DNA of 64,000 nt from NCBI GenBank assembly GCA_032164245.1, contig JAVMKO010000006.1, forward strand, positions 39,458,319-39,522,318. Reading direction: 5' to 3'. Shown in pieces: positions 26,290-36,817 of the stretch. Source of the DNA: Sternotherus odoratus (taxonomy: Eukaryota; Chordata; Testudines; Kinosternidae). Within the stretch, counting starts at the first letter, position 1. Every line of letters begins with the position of its first letter. A program made the translations under genes and the position numbers. The notes under the pieces were generated by a model. It had not been told where the DNA came from and made no database searches. It saw only the letters and a program-made list of their open reading frames with translations.

Positions 26290-26815
26290 ATGTCACATAA
26301 GAACATCAGAATGGCAGTACTGGGTTAGATCAAAGCTCCATCTAGCCCAGTATCCTGTCTACCGACAGTGGCCAATGCCAGGTGCCCCGGAGTGAGTGAA
26401 CCTAACAGGTAATGATCAAGTGATCTCTCTCCTGCCATCCAGCACTCCCCTCTGACAAACAGAGCCTAGAGACACCATGTCTTGCCCATCCCGGCTAATA
26501 GCCATTAATGGTCTTAACCTCCATGAATTTATCCAGTTCTCTTTTAAACCCTGTTATAGTCCTAGCCTTCACAGCTTCCTCAGGCAAGGAGTTCCATGGG
26601 TTGATGGTGCGCTGTGTGAAGAAGAGCTTCCTTTTGTTTGTTTTAAACCTGCTGCCCATTAATTTCATTTGGTGGCCCCTAATTCTTGTATTACAGGAAC
26701 AAGTAAATAACTTTTCCTTATTCACTTTCTCCTTACCACTCATGATTTTATACACCTCCATCATCCCCCCCCCCCCCTTCTCCTCTTTTCCAAGCTGAAA
26801 AGTCCTAGCCTCTTT
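26290..26815 (-). mobile_element. CR1-type LINE fragment including the reverse-transcriptase end
   Basis: The + strand reads antisense CR1 text ending in a C run. On the - strand the frame at 26495-26764 encodes the RT C-terminal tail of reptile LINEs, with [17 protein letters not shown] and [12 protein letters not shown]. It is a 5'-truncated retrotransposon remnant, not a host gene. Confidence 0.8.
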
Positions 26816-26816
26816 T

Positions 26817-27090
26817 TGGTATGTCTACACAGCACACTAAGCCTGAGCTCTGACTCAGTTTAGCTCAAGCCCCTGCTTCCATCCAAGTAGAAATCATTGT
26901 GTCTTTGGCCAAGAATCCTTGTGGACTTCGGCCCCTGGAGCCTTGTAGGAGGGTCAGAGCCTGAGTCCCATTGTGACAAGGGTCAAAGCCCAGGCATTTT
27001 TCAGCATGGACACAGCTCAAATCCAGGTTGCCAGACTCAGGTCTGGACAGTGCACCAATGCTATCCCACAATTCCCCAGGGCTGTGCTTC
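26817..27090. mobile_element. Harbinger-type element, left end
   Basis: TGGTATGTCTACACAGCACA is the terminal motif of the same family. This segment and the one after 27595 probably belong to one Harbinger element, because a Myb/SANT-like frame follows. It was later split by the hAT insertion at 27091-27595. Confidence 0.5.
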
Positions 27091-27595
27091 CATTGGTTCT
27101 CAAAGTGGGGGTCGGGACCCCTCTGGGGGTCACGAGCCAGTTCTGTGGGGGTCACGAGACCCTCCTGCCAGCAGCCGGCCCCGAACAATGCCGCTGCCAC
27201 GGACTGCTAGCATCTGGCCCCTGCTGCTGCAGGCAACCCATGCCCCTGCCGCGGCAGGCTGCTGGTGTCCCCACAAGCCTGGTCCCAGCTCCTGCCGCAG
27301 TGAGCTGCTGACGGCCCTGCGAGCCCGGTCCGGGCCCTGACTCCTGCTGAAGTGGGCTTCCGGCGCCCCCGTGAACCCAGCCCCTGCCGCGGTGGGCTGC
27401 CGGCACCTCAGTGGGGCTGCTGGAAACTCCTCCCCCCCCCACTGGCCTCGGGGGGCTGCTGGACCCCCCCCCATCCCAGCCCCCGCTGCAGTGGGCTGCA
27501 GGCACGCCCCCCCCGCCTGACCCCAAGGGGGGGGTCACGCTTAGAGGCCCGGTGTGGGAAAGGGGTCACCACTACAAAAAGTTTGAGAACCACTG
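27091..27595. mobile_element. Non-autonomous hAT element
   Basis: Begins CATTGGTTCTCAAAG and ends CTTTTTGAGAAC-type GTTTGAGAACCACTG, the classic CAGTGGTTCTCAAA hAT terminus. The interior is C/G-rich with unit-like repeats of CTGCTG..CC. No transposase. The 8-bp duplication is not discernible. Confidence 0.75.
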
Positions 27596-27717
27596 ATCTA
27601 AACACTCCCCAAGGACTAGAAGCAACCTCCTTGTTTAAATACAGCTGCTTGGCATTTAACCCTTCATTTCCATGCAGTCTGCTCAGCTGGAAACACCATT
27701 AGCCTTCATGTGTATTA

Positions 27718-28110
27718 GACAGGGCCAGCACCGAGAAGAAGTGCATCAACCATGCTACTAGCTGGCCAGAGGAACTCAGCCAGGTCCTGGCTAAACTCTG
27801 GTGTGAAGCAAGCAAGATGTTCAACTTCAGTAGGGGGACCAGAAATGATCACGTCTGTGAAGCTATATCGGAGTTGCTGGCAGGACTGAGGGTCAACCAG
27901 ACAGCAGAACAACATAGAGAGTGAATCATGTGGCTGCAGACAGACTACTGCAAAGTCTGCCATTCTAATGGCATCTCTGGAAACTCATTATCTTCCTGCC
28001 TCTTTTATGAGGAATATGACTGGGTACTGGGAACTGTAGTGAGCACTGAGCTCACAGTGATGTACGACAAGCTGTGGAGCAGGGATGACGCCTGTATAAG
28101 GACCCCATGA
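27718..28110 (+). pseudogene. Decayed Myb/SANT-like gene of a PIF-Harbinger element
   Basis: One frame reads SWPEELSQVLAKLW .. FNFSRGTRNDHVCEAIS .. LLAGLRVNQTAEQ, then a stop TGA at 27922-27924, then LQTDYCKVCHSNGISGNS and SCLFYEEYDWVLGT. That is a Myb_DNA-bind_4-type domain. The TGA replaces an expected arginine CGA by CpG decay, so the domain is nearly full length but dead. The frame ends at a stop at 28108-28110. More related but shifted coding text follows to about 28250. Confidence 0.7.
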
Positions 28111-28259
28111 CAGGTACCGCCAGAGGAGAGCTGGACAGCCACTGGATGAATGGCAAGCCGTGACCCTGGTGGTGCTGAGGACAGTAACTGAAGAGGCTAC
28201 GCCGCAGAAGCAGCTACAACACATCCTGGGTCCATACTCTTAGGAGATATTTGTGGGTG

Positions 28260-29550
28260 GCCTTGGGGAGCAGCTCACTGCAAAACTGGCATCAGAACAA
28301 GAGCCAGAATTGGAGAATGGTGAGTTTCTGCTCTCATGTTTATTGTTAATATATGACTGGGAGCGGGGCTCTGGCTTATGGCCCCAGTAAGTTATTGATA
28401 CAAACCAGGGTTTTGGTGTGCTTCCATACAGGGAGGAACCAAAACCATTCCCCGGGCACCCCGACCACCACTCCCAATACTACCTGGGATTCAAAATAGA
28501 CACTGGAAAAATGGGGGGAAAGTTAGACAAGCAGTTATCATGACATTTTTACTAGGTACTCACTGATTGTTGTAAGTATGAGTTGGGGAGCACCACAATT
28601 AACAGCCTCACTTACCTCTCATCTAATAGAGCATGCCTTATAAATCAACACTGTCCTGTGTTGCCTGTAAACTGAGTCCCAAAAATATTTGGCTGTTATG
28701 AGTCCAAACAAACCAGAGAGTGTGTTTGGTCCACAGCTGGCTCAAATAGATGAGTCCATATTACAACAGAGGGTGGCAGTCTCTCTGGATTAGGAGTCTC
28801 CATGGCTGGCAGTCAGCAGGGTCTGTGCATGGATGCAGGGTGCTTCTGAGGCAACATCTCCATGTTAAATCAGCATCTTGTTGATTTGACCACAAATTAT
28901 CACCCATTGCTGGATGGTGATAAAAGCAAACTTCTCATGTAGGAGACTCCAGATGGTTGGTTATGTTCTGAAGCAGGGCATATTTATTAGGGCTACCTCT
29001 GTAATTCACAAGGCCCCTTCATCCTGAGATATGCTGGTCAGTCACAAGACATCTAACTCTTTAATATAAAGAGGTTCACATTTCCACTCGGGGACTGCCA
29101 GAATATCAGTGTTCTCCAGTGCTTACCCTTCCTGAAAGGACTGAAAAACCATAGCTAGTGATTAGAATACTCAGAAATTCCCCTTCTCGTCCACCCCAGA
29201 AAAAAATGAAAGGGGTGTACAAATCACTTCAATTGAATTTTGTATGTATTTACCATGATACATGACGGCTCTCAGTGCTGCCCCAAAGAACATGTGAAGT
29301 GACCGGTGGTTTTTATGTGAATAAAATAAAGCCCATTAATAAAAAGTATCACCTTTTGGCCCTGAATTAAAGCAGCTCCTTTGATAATTTTTTATCATGG
29401 TCAGACAAAAAATGTGTTCTTTCTTTTTCCTTTCAAGGCCCTACTGCATCCTCAGGGCAAATGCACAGCCCCAGGAGCCAGGGATGGGGAACAGACCCAC
29501 CTGCTGCAGGCAAGAAGAAAGAGAGTCTGACATTAGTTGACAGGAGAGAT
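28260..29550. other. Intergenic DNA, nothing recognised
   Basis: Non-coding, no supported feature. Confidence 0.4.
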
Positions 29551-30004
29551 TCTAGAGCGGGGTCAGCAACCTCTAGCATGTGTGCCAGAGGTGGCATGCA
29601 AGATGATTTTGAGTGGCACGCACACTGCCCTGGTCCCAGGGACTCTACTGCCAGCCTGGGATTCTATCGCCAGCCCCCTGCCACCCGGGGTCTCATCCGC
29701 CAACCCCCGCTCAGCCTGCTGCCGGCCCAGCCACCTGTCCCAAGAGCTCTGCTGCCATCCTGGGGTCCCAGCCGGCAGCCCCAGGCTCTGCAGCTGCCCC
29801 CAGCTCTGGCCCACTGCCAAAGGGTGCAAACAGGGGCAAGAGGGGGTGCAGTTCAGCACCCCCACCTTAAAACTGTTCCAGTGCGAAATCAGTGAGAAGC
29901 AGTTGCCGCCAAATTGCTGCCGAGGCCACCAATATGCCGCCCCCAATTCCTGTTGCCCAAGGTGACGGCCTAGGTCGCCTAATGGCTAGCACCAGCCCTG
30001 AATC

Positions 30005-31233
30005 AAGGCCTTTTTGTAGGAAACTTCCAAACTGGATGATGACAAATGGCCGTGTAAGCTCATGTTTCTAACTGACATCACCACTCACCTAAATGAACTC
30101 AACCTCCATCTCCAGGTGCAGGGGAAATGGTTCTGGATCTTTGTGAAACCTGGAAGACATTTGTTGTAAAACTAGCAGGTTTTTTCTCAGAATATTCAAA
30201 CTTCAACTTTCTGATACTTCCAACACACAAAAGAGCTACTGGCATGCAGGGCCGGCGACAGGGTGGTACTACGGGTACAGCTGTACCGGGCCCCCCGACT
30301 TTAGGGGGGCCCCGGTACACCGCTGTACCCGTTGTGTTCCCCCTTGTCGCTTGACCTGGAGAGCGGGGAGGCGGCGCGGCTCCCTCCAGACAGAGGAGCC
30401 TGGCTCCAGCTGTGAGCCGGCCGGCAGCAGCAGCAGCGCTGGGGAGGGGGGGGAGGAGGGGGGAGAGAGAAAGGGCGGCTCAGGCAGCTCTCGCTGCCTG
30501 GGGGAGGGGGGGGAGCACCGGCTGGGCTGGGCTGGGGGGGGGGCGGCTGGCCTGGGGGGGGGGCATCCGCTGTCCGCTGGGCTGGGGGGAGGGGAGCGCC
30601 GGCTGGGCTGGGGGGGCAGCCGCTATCGGCTGGCGGGGGGGGGGCGGCTGGGCTGGGGGGCCCCCATCCGCTGTCGGCTGGGCTGGGGGCCCCCCCAAAC
30701 TATCAAAGTAGGGGGCCCCCAAATTTCTGTCGCCAGCCCTGCTGGCATGTTGCACTGTCAGTGTAAATGAGATTGGAAAGATTTTCAGCGATTTGGCCCA
30801 AAGCTTTCTCTTCTAATTAAACTTGAAAAGTTCAATGAAAGTGACTTGGATTTGTCTGTATTTCAGTAGATGGGTGTTGAAGATTTCAAAATGCAGCTCA
30901 TTCAGTTAAAAAGCTCAGAATTGTGGGAATCAAAGTTTGGAGATCTGCAGAGTGCACTTAAAGCTACGGGGAGAGATCATGAGATCTCTATTCTGATCTG
31001 CTGGATGTCCCTGCCAGTGAAATTTAACTGTTGGAAGAAAATCACATTTGCAATGTTTTCAGCATTTGGATCCACATATGTGTGTGAAAATACCTGTTCA
31101 TACATTAAATCTGTCCTTCTCGGAGCCGGTTACCAACGATCACTCAGAAGCCTGTGTGCAGCTTAAACTATCCAAATACATGCCAGACCTTGGAAAACCC
31201 AACAAGGAAAAGCAAGGGCAAGTATCACACTAA
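30005..31233 (+). pseudogene. Decayed hAT transposase (GTF2IRD2/ZBED-like type)
   Basis: Coding-like blocks in order on +: FLTDITTHLNELNLHLQVQG at about 30.07 kb, then after the nested insertion LKSSELWESKFGDLQSALK and MFSAFGSTYVCENT at about 30.9-31.1 kb, then (shifted) SEACVQLKLSKYMPDL and QGQVSH ending with TAA at 31231. The FGSTYVCE block and its followers are the hAT C-terminal dimerisation domain. Stops and a frameshift show decay. The N-terminal part is missing. Confidence 0.75.
30247..30741. mobile_element. Nested G/C-rich hAT-type MITE
   Basis: The 495-bp element starts CAGGGCCGGCGACAGG and ends CTGTCGCCAGCCCTG. It is flanked by exact 8-bp copies of CTGGCATG (30239-30246, 30742-30749). 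It lies inside the transposase pseudogene, so it inserted later. Its interior is a GGGG/CTGGG array and the 'proteins' in it are not genes. Confidence 0.9.
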
Positions 31234-31449
31234 ACTGATAAGATCTGTATTTTAATTTAATTTTAAATGAAGCTTCTTAAATATTTTAAAAACCTTATTT
31301 ACTTTACATACAGCAATCGTTATATATTATAGAGAGAGACCTATTAAAAATGTTAAAATGTATTACTGGCACCCGAAACCTTAAATTAGAGTGAATAAAT
31401 GAAAACTTGGCACACCACTTCTGAAAGGTTGCTGACCCTTGAGCTACAT

Positions 31450-32640
31450 GGATCTAAAAGCACATATAAGAACCCTGAGACCAGACCTAGACTGACAAAG
31501 ATGAGCCTGGACTCAGATTTCAGTGATCTGAACATGCCTGTTTTTTAAAAATCCCACTTTAAGTTTCCAACCATAAAGTTCTAGTAATTGTTAAACTAAA
31601 TTTTAAAAACAGGATTGAAATTAGTTTGCTCTCTGAGACACTGGACTCCAGTGAAATTGCTGATGTCAAAATGCCATTCGCTTCTCAACACTTTGGTGGC
31701 TGAAATTGGCAGGCTCAGGAATGTTGATTTTAATTTAAAATGTCATCTGAACACAATTTTTATTGTATTATTATTTACTTTGCAACCAACAATGTGCTCA
31801 TTGCTTTGCAGGCAGTGAGGAGATGAGGTTCTGTCCTAAAGAGCACAGCCTAAACAAGTGCATCTGTAAATGCATCTCACTGTATAAAATTTTGCAGCTT
31901 TAGTTGAACCTTTTTTGAGAGGCTCCTTTGTTTAAGATTTCACTGCACTATCCGGGATCAGGATGAGTGGTATAAATTGCCTTTTCCTGCTATGTTTGTT
32001 GCTTACCTTCAAAGTCCTTGAAATGAAGTGGAAGGAAACAGTTAACAGATCTCTGCAGTGATAATCACAAAGGCCTCAGCAGGGATGCAGCTGGGGGGAC
32101 CAATTCTGGTGAATCAGAGGCACTACAGTCACCGCATTAGACAGTGCTGTCTATTAGGATGGAAATTTGGAAATCACAGTCTAATGCTTCTGCTTATGGA
32201 AGTGGCACGAGAACATTTCATCTTCCTTAAAACTGATGAAAATCACGCTGCCTCTTTTCTTTGCTACTGTACCCAGGGCTGCTTTTAAAATCTCTCAGCT
32301 GTTTTATGGGAGTTAGAGTTGATACAAATATATGGTTTTTGTGGCACAGCAGTGCTGAAAATTGAGTTCCCAGGCCACCCAGAGCTGAACAGACTTTTAA
32401 TGAATCTAGCTCTTGGGTGTCAAAAATATGTTTCCGACCTTATGCATAATATTACTTCTCATGGATGTTCAAAGGGCTGTATAAGCAATACAGCCCCTGT
32501 ATTATTATCCCCATGTAATAAGAAAAAGTCAGACAATTCACAGGTCTCATTGAAATCCTTTTCTGAACTGAGTACCATGTCAGCTTTCACACACTTCATT
32601 ATAAGGAGACTGCAGTGGTTGGAGATAAAAGTGATATAGT
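31450..32640. other. Intergenic DNA, nothing recognised
   Basis: AT-rich non-coding DNA. Confidence 0.45.
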
Positions 32641-32745
32641 GACTGATTCTCCTCTCCAACTTGTGTAAATCAGGAGTAATTCCAGTGAAGTAAATAGGGT
32701 TTCAGATTTAAACTGGATTACATGCAAGGAGAATCAGGCCTCTAG
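32641..32745. repeat. MITE-like palindromic repeat with inverted ends
   Basis: Starts GACTGATTCTCCTC and ends GGAGAATCAGGCCTC (TGATTCTCC/GGAGAATCA inverted). The centre carries TGTAAATCAGGAGTAATTCCA. No transposase. Confidence 0.65.
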
Positions 32746-32946
32746 GACAAACTTAGTTTGCTGTAAATGGTTGCAGCTCTCATTGATTTTAATGGGTGTT
32801 AGTTACACTAATTTATACCGGGACTAAATCTGATTTTTAATGTTATTTTATGAACCGCGGGCCAAATTCTGTCCTGGGGTCCACATGCTCAGCTTCATTT
32901 GACCTCTATGAAAGTGCATCCAAGCCTGTGACACCACTTTTACATT

Positions 32947-33110
32947 GAAGCATAAGCTTTCATGGGCTAATACCCACTGCTTGCATCCGACGAAGTGGGT
33001 ATTAACCCACGAAAGCTTATGCTTCAGTACTTTAGTTAGTCTTTAAGGTGCCACAGGACTCTTTGTTACCTCTGCTATTCCAGACTAACACAGCTACCTC
33101 TCTGATTCTT
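32947..33110 (+). mobile_element. Penelope-like ends in head-to-head inverted pair, copy B
   Basis: Arms 32947-32978 and 32994-33025 are inverted repeats of each other (30 of 32 bases) around a 15-nt spacer. The right arm is the hammerhead-like block: core box CGACGA in place of CTGATGA, stem GTGGGT/ACCCAC, GAAAGC, and helix III GC/TTAT/GC, then the family tail TTAGTCTTTAAGGTGCCACA. Inverted terminal copies are typical of truncated Penelope-like insertions. The core is mutated, so it is unlikely to cut. Confidence 0.65.
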
Positions 33111-33360
33111 CACTTTTACATTGTTGGTGGATTACCTGAGAAAACAAATGTGATATAGTGTAAATGGCTAAAAGGACAAAAATCATATCATCAAAAGCTG
33201 ATCAAGGTGGTTTGTATTAATTAATCTTACTGTCTGCATAGAAAACTCCTGAATAATCAGTTTAGAATGTTCTAACATTTTCTAAAACTAATATTTATGA
33301 TAACATAATAGTAGTGCCAATGACTTGCACTACTACTTAAACTCCTTTCTTTTCTATCAT
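33111..33360. other. Intergenic DNA, nothing recognised
   Basis: AT-rich non-coding DNA. Confidence 0.4.
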
Positions 33361-33364
33361 TTTG

Positions 33365-33500
33365 TACTGTTGTTATTATTATTATTAATTATGTTTATTA
33401 GGCAGTGCCTAAGGGCCATTTGTGCTAGATGCCATACAAATGAAAAAAAGGAGCTGGTCTCTTCCCCAAAGAGCTTACATTCCAAATAGACCAGACACAG
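33365..33500. repeat. Old amniote interspersed repeat
   Basis: TTATTATTATTATTAATTATG .. GGCAGTGCCTAAGGGCCATTT .. CCAAAGAGCTTACATTCC. Similar tails lie at 53.6 and 56.37 kb. Class not assigned. Confidence 0.45.
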
Positions 33501-33904
33501 GGTAGGGAAAGGGATAGAACACACAAACAGATGGCAGCAAATGGCATGCCAGTTCCATGGTTTTGGTTTCAGGATTTTTTGGTGGTTGTATTAAGAGGTG
33601 ATCAACTAAAGGAAAGGAAAAGGGAAGAGAGTGAGGGGGCAGGGCAGGGGAGAAGAGAGAGTTGAGTGAAACTGAAGTGAAGAGATTGCAAAGAAGGGCG
33701 AGGGTTGGAGCAAGCAGCCAATCAGGACAGAGGAGAGAAAGTCCAGTCAAATCAGCAGAAAGTTATCTGAATGACCAAAGGCCGTGGCTTTGCCTGCTTC
33801 TTCTTCCACTGCTTGGAATCATCACTGCAATTTTCTCTCAAGACCATATGGCCTGAGGTGGGGAATGGAGGCACCATCTAGCTCTTTGTGCACCCATAGC
33901 ATAG

Positions 33905-34118
33905 GGGTGGTTAGGGGCAGGGGTCTTTGGAGAGAATAGTCAGGGGACAAGAAGTGGGGGGTGGATGGTCAGAGGTTCTGAGAGGGGCAAGAAGTGGGAG
34001 GAGGTTGGATAGGGGGTGGGGGCAGGCTGTTTGGGGAGGCACTGCCTTCCCTACCCAACCCTCCATATAATTTTAAACCCCGAGATGGCCTTCAGGCCAA
34101 AAAGTTTGCCCACCCCTG
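33905..34118. mobile_element. Truncated copy of the G-rich hAT family
   Basis: Shares the 3' part of the 9.3-10.1 kb element: GGGGCAGGGGTCTTTGGAG, then GGGGGCAGGCTGTTTGGGGAGGCA, and ends GAGATGGCCTTCAGGCCAAAAAGTTTGCCCACCCCTG. The 5' terminus is missing. Confidence 0.75.
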
Positions 34119-34124
34119 GGCTAT

Positions 34125-36140
34125 ATAATAACTTTCCAGTATTTAGTTATTTTAAAATGTTGGCATCCATCCTAATGACTTTTGTCTGGGAGTTCTACCC
34201 AGACTGAGCTGGCCTCTGTGTCAGTTAGAATATAAAAGTATACAGAATGTACATGTTTATAATGTACATTTAATTTTTTTTAATCCCAAATCACTAGCAA
34301 AATATAACTGATGCTTCAACCATCTTGTCTGGTCCATATGTCTTGTAGTTGTACAAGTAAAAGCACTTCCTGTTCCTCAAAAAATAAGTTCCCCATATTC
34401 CAATTACCTGGCTGGCTTCCTATCTGACTACTCAAATGCAAGATCATGGTGGGTCACAATCGCTATACGATGTACATACAGTACTGCACACTCCTCCCTC
34501 CTCTGCCTTAACAAACCTGATCTAGAGTCTGAGCAATGACATTCCACAAAGGCCCAGCAGATGTCACTGTAGACATTGACTAGCTGCTCAGCTGTCCTCT
34601 TTAGGTAAAGGCTGCATCATACCCACCCTTCACTAGCTTGGCAGAGGCAAGATTTGAGGTTGCTACCAAAGCTAGATGTAACAGCTGTCAAACCACTGAG
34701 ACAAATTAATCAAGTTCTCAGAGAAGCTTTGCTATTGTACATGCACCTTTGGGGAGATCAAAACATCTGACTTCATATGCTTTGTCTTTATTTATGATTA
34801 AGTAATGTGATGCTCTGCTCTTAAGGTACTGTAGCCTCCAAAACCTAAACTGCTGCTTACTGAAGAGTGTATATGAAGGCATGAAATGGCTGTGAAAGCC
34901 TGGCACTTCCATCCCCATTGGTCAGGAAGTGGGTTGACCCTGGTGTCACTTTCCATCCTTCTGCTGCCACCTACACATTTTAACCTTGACTATACTAGCA
35001 TAAAAACTTAAAATAAGCAAATCTAAATGCTGGGGCATCGTTCTGTTGGGGGAATAGTTTTTTAAAACTCAGTGTTTACTACTGACAACTCCAAGTGTTG
35101 GAAGCATGGAAGGCACTGGAGAACCACCCATTTAAACCAGAATGAGAAGTTTTGCAGTGTAATTTCTGTTTTGGCTCCAGCAAAACACTGGTTGAAGGCT
35201 GCAGGCTTCTTGTGATATTTTAGTCCTCTGATTGCCATAGCAACAAGGGCAAGAAAAAAAAATCTTTACATAAGTCCAGTAATATTGCAGCTGACCTGAG
35301 AAACTTTGGACCAATGAACACCATCTCTTTCCCCTCTGCCTCTTCCTCTATCTTTGGATTTTCTCATAATTTTTTTTCTCAGTAGCGCCATCCCAGGGGA
35401 GGAAGACAAGAAAATTTCTCAGACATTATTACTCAGTGTGGTTGCAGGAAAAAATTCTTCATGGGGAAATCCCCCATGTCTGAGGAAAAAAAGCAAAATT
35501 CAACAGGAATCCCAGTGAGTTTAGCTTGTTGAATCCACACATTGGCCTTGAGGTCTTTTTTATCAGTCTAGATGCTTTCAATTTTTCATTTGATCTTTAT
35601 CAGTGGATGTCATGGCACTCCATAGGAATTATCGGAGAGGGATATCTAAACATTGGGTAACAATAAACAGTGTACCATTGGCAAAATGAATCATTTTTCC
35701 TGAGAAAAAATGTGTATATACTTACATTTTTGGGAGGGGAAAAGGTGAATTAATCTTTGACAGGTACTGTCTCAATTGGGGTGGAAAGGGAACCTGATCC
35801 TGCCCCGGAGAAGGTAATGAGAGATTTATCATTAACTGCAATGGATGAGGGAGAAGTCGTACAGTTGCTGGTACTTAAAGAAGTGTTTATGGGCTAGAGT
35901 TGTACAAATTAGGGCTTCTGAATAGTTAAAGACTGTCATATTCCAAACTCCTCTGGGGTTTAGATGGATTTAGTGTTACTGCTATTGACTAGGAAGGCTA
36001 GGTCTTCCATTTAAATAGTGCCTTGCACCACAGCAAAAACTGACATATGAGTGGGGAGAGGCTCGCCCAGCACTGGAGTGAAATACAGCAGCCGCCTTGC
36101 ACCAGTGCCACATACCAGGGACAGCATCTAGCTGCAATAC
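34125..36140. other. Upstream flank of NFKBIA, no gene
   Basis: AT-rich DNA leading to the CpG island. No firm repeat; regulatory sites were not sought beyond the promoter proper. Confidence 0.4.
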
Positions 36141-36542
36141 CGGGGGCTTTTAGGCAAGAAGCAGCATGTGGCCAGGCGCACCCTACTCTTTGCACCACAA
36201 AATCCCCGCGGGATCTTCACGAACGCAAGCGGGCTGGGTGCATCCCATCCCGAGGAGAGGGGGGGGGGCTGGAGGGAGTAACTGCATCTCCCCCCCCCCC
36301 CCCCCCAGTCCCCAGTTGTCCCTGGTGTATTATTAGCCCCGGAGGGAAGATGTGCGAGGCCGGGGTCACGAGAAGAGGTGGAGGGAAAGCCCAGGGTGGG
36401 GAAAAGACGGCGAGCTCCCTCAGGCCGGCTCCCCAGCCAGGGAAGTACCGGGGGGAAGGGACTGAGTCACAGAGCGGTACTGAACCAAGTACTTTCCCTC
36501 TTGCGATGAAAGAGCCGGGCGGGGGGAGGGGCGGGCCGGCCA

Positions 36543-36551
36543 GGGGATTCC
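36543..36551 (+). promoter_or_regulatory. Candidate distal kappaB site in NFKBIA promoter
   Basis: GGGGATTCC is a near-consensus kappaB half-palindrome about 170 bp upstream of the predicted transcription start. The human promoter carries several kappaB sites; which one this matches was not determined. Confidence 0.5.
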
Positions 36552-36630
36552 TCCCTCCGCCGCCAGCCGCGCCGGGTTTTGTGTAACGCCGCAGACAGGC
36601 GCAGGCTGGTTCTTGCAGTTTGACTGGCCT

Positions 36631-36640
36631 GGAAATTCCC
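36631..36640 (+). promoter_or_regulatory. Proximal kappaB site of NFKBIA
   Basis: GGAAATTCCC is a palindromic kappaB site. The same decamer lies at the proximal position of the human NFKBIA promoter and mediates NF-kappaB induction of its own inhibitor. It is followed here by a GC box, a second kappaB-like site and a TATA-like element, as in human. Confidence 0.82.
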
Positions 36641-36652
36641 AGCGCCTCGGCT

Positions 36653-36658
36653 CCGCCC
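36653..36658 (+). promoter_or_regulatory. GC box (Sp1-type) in NFKBIA promoter
   Basis: CCGCCC within CTCCGCCCCT lies between the two proximal kappaB-like sites. This matches the human layout. Confidence 0.6.
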
Positions 36659-36664
36659 CTCGCC

Positions 36665-36673
36665 GAAATCCCC
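36665..36673 (-). promoter_or_regulatory. Second proximal kappaB-like site
   Basis: GAAATCCCC reads GGGGATTTC on the - strand, one base from the kappaB consensus. The human promoter has AGAAATCCCC at the equivalent place. Confidence 0.6.
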
Positions 36674-36685
36674 TCGGCAGAGGGC

Positions 36686-36692
36686 GTATATC
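36686..36692 (+). promoter_or_regulatory. TATA-like element of NFKBIA
   Basis: GTATATC in GGGCGTATATCCC aligns with the human TTTATA element just after the kappaB/GC-box cluster. It predicts a start of transcription at about 36715-36720 and a 5' UTR of roughly 100 nt. Confidence 0.65.
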
Positions 36693-36724
36693 CCGCGCCG
36701 CCGCCCGCCGCCGCTCTCACACGG

Positions 36725-36748
36725 ATGCTCGCCCGCCGCCGCCGCTGA
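36725..36748 (+). other. Possible short upstream ORF in NFKBIA 5' UTR
   Basis: An ATG at 36725 opens a seven-codon frame (MLARRRR, then TGA), ending 69 nt before the main ATG. It is in the mRNA only if transcription starts upstream of 36725, as the TATA-like element suggests. Confidence 0.4.
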
Positions 36749-36817
36749 CTTGGGTCTCTCGCGAAGGAGCCGAAGGGAACCTAGCGCCGCGCGCCCTCTG
36801 CTAGCGGAGCCCGAGCC

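Larger units (their letters stand above)
29557..31441 (+). mobile_element. hAT element containing a decayed transposase
   Basis: Left end GCGGGGTCAGCAACCTCTAG and right end AAAGGTTGCTGACCCTTG are inverted (shared GGTCAGCAACC). Between them lie remnants of a transposase and a nested hAT. The region 29.6-29.9 kb is C-rich and unassigned. No 8-bp duplication was found at the outer ends. Confidence 0.7.

Noticed and set aside
26495..26764. Possible host gene with a good protein-like frame
   Set aside because: It is the C-terminal tail of a LINE reverse transcriptase inside a CR1-type fragment.
27091..27595. Proline-rich gene suggested by long frames on both strands
   Set aside because: The region is bounded by hAT termini and is C-rich unit repeats.
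30351..30770. Gly/Ala-rich 139-codon frame
   Set aside because: Falls in the nested hAT MITE with target duplications on both sides.
36047..36586. 179-codon + frame upstream of NFKBIA
   Set aside because: Low-complexity proline/glycine-rich text from GC-rich promoter DNA with homopolymer runs; no domain.
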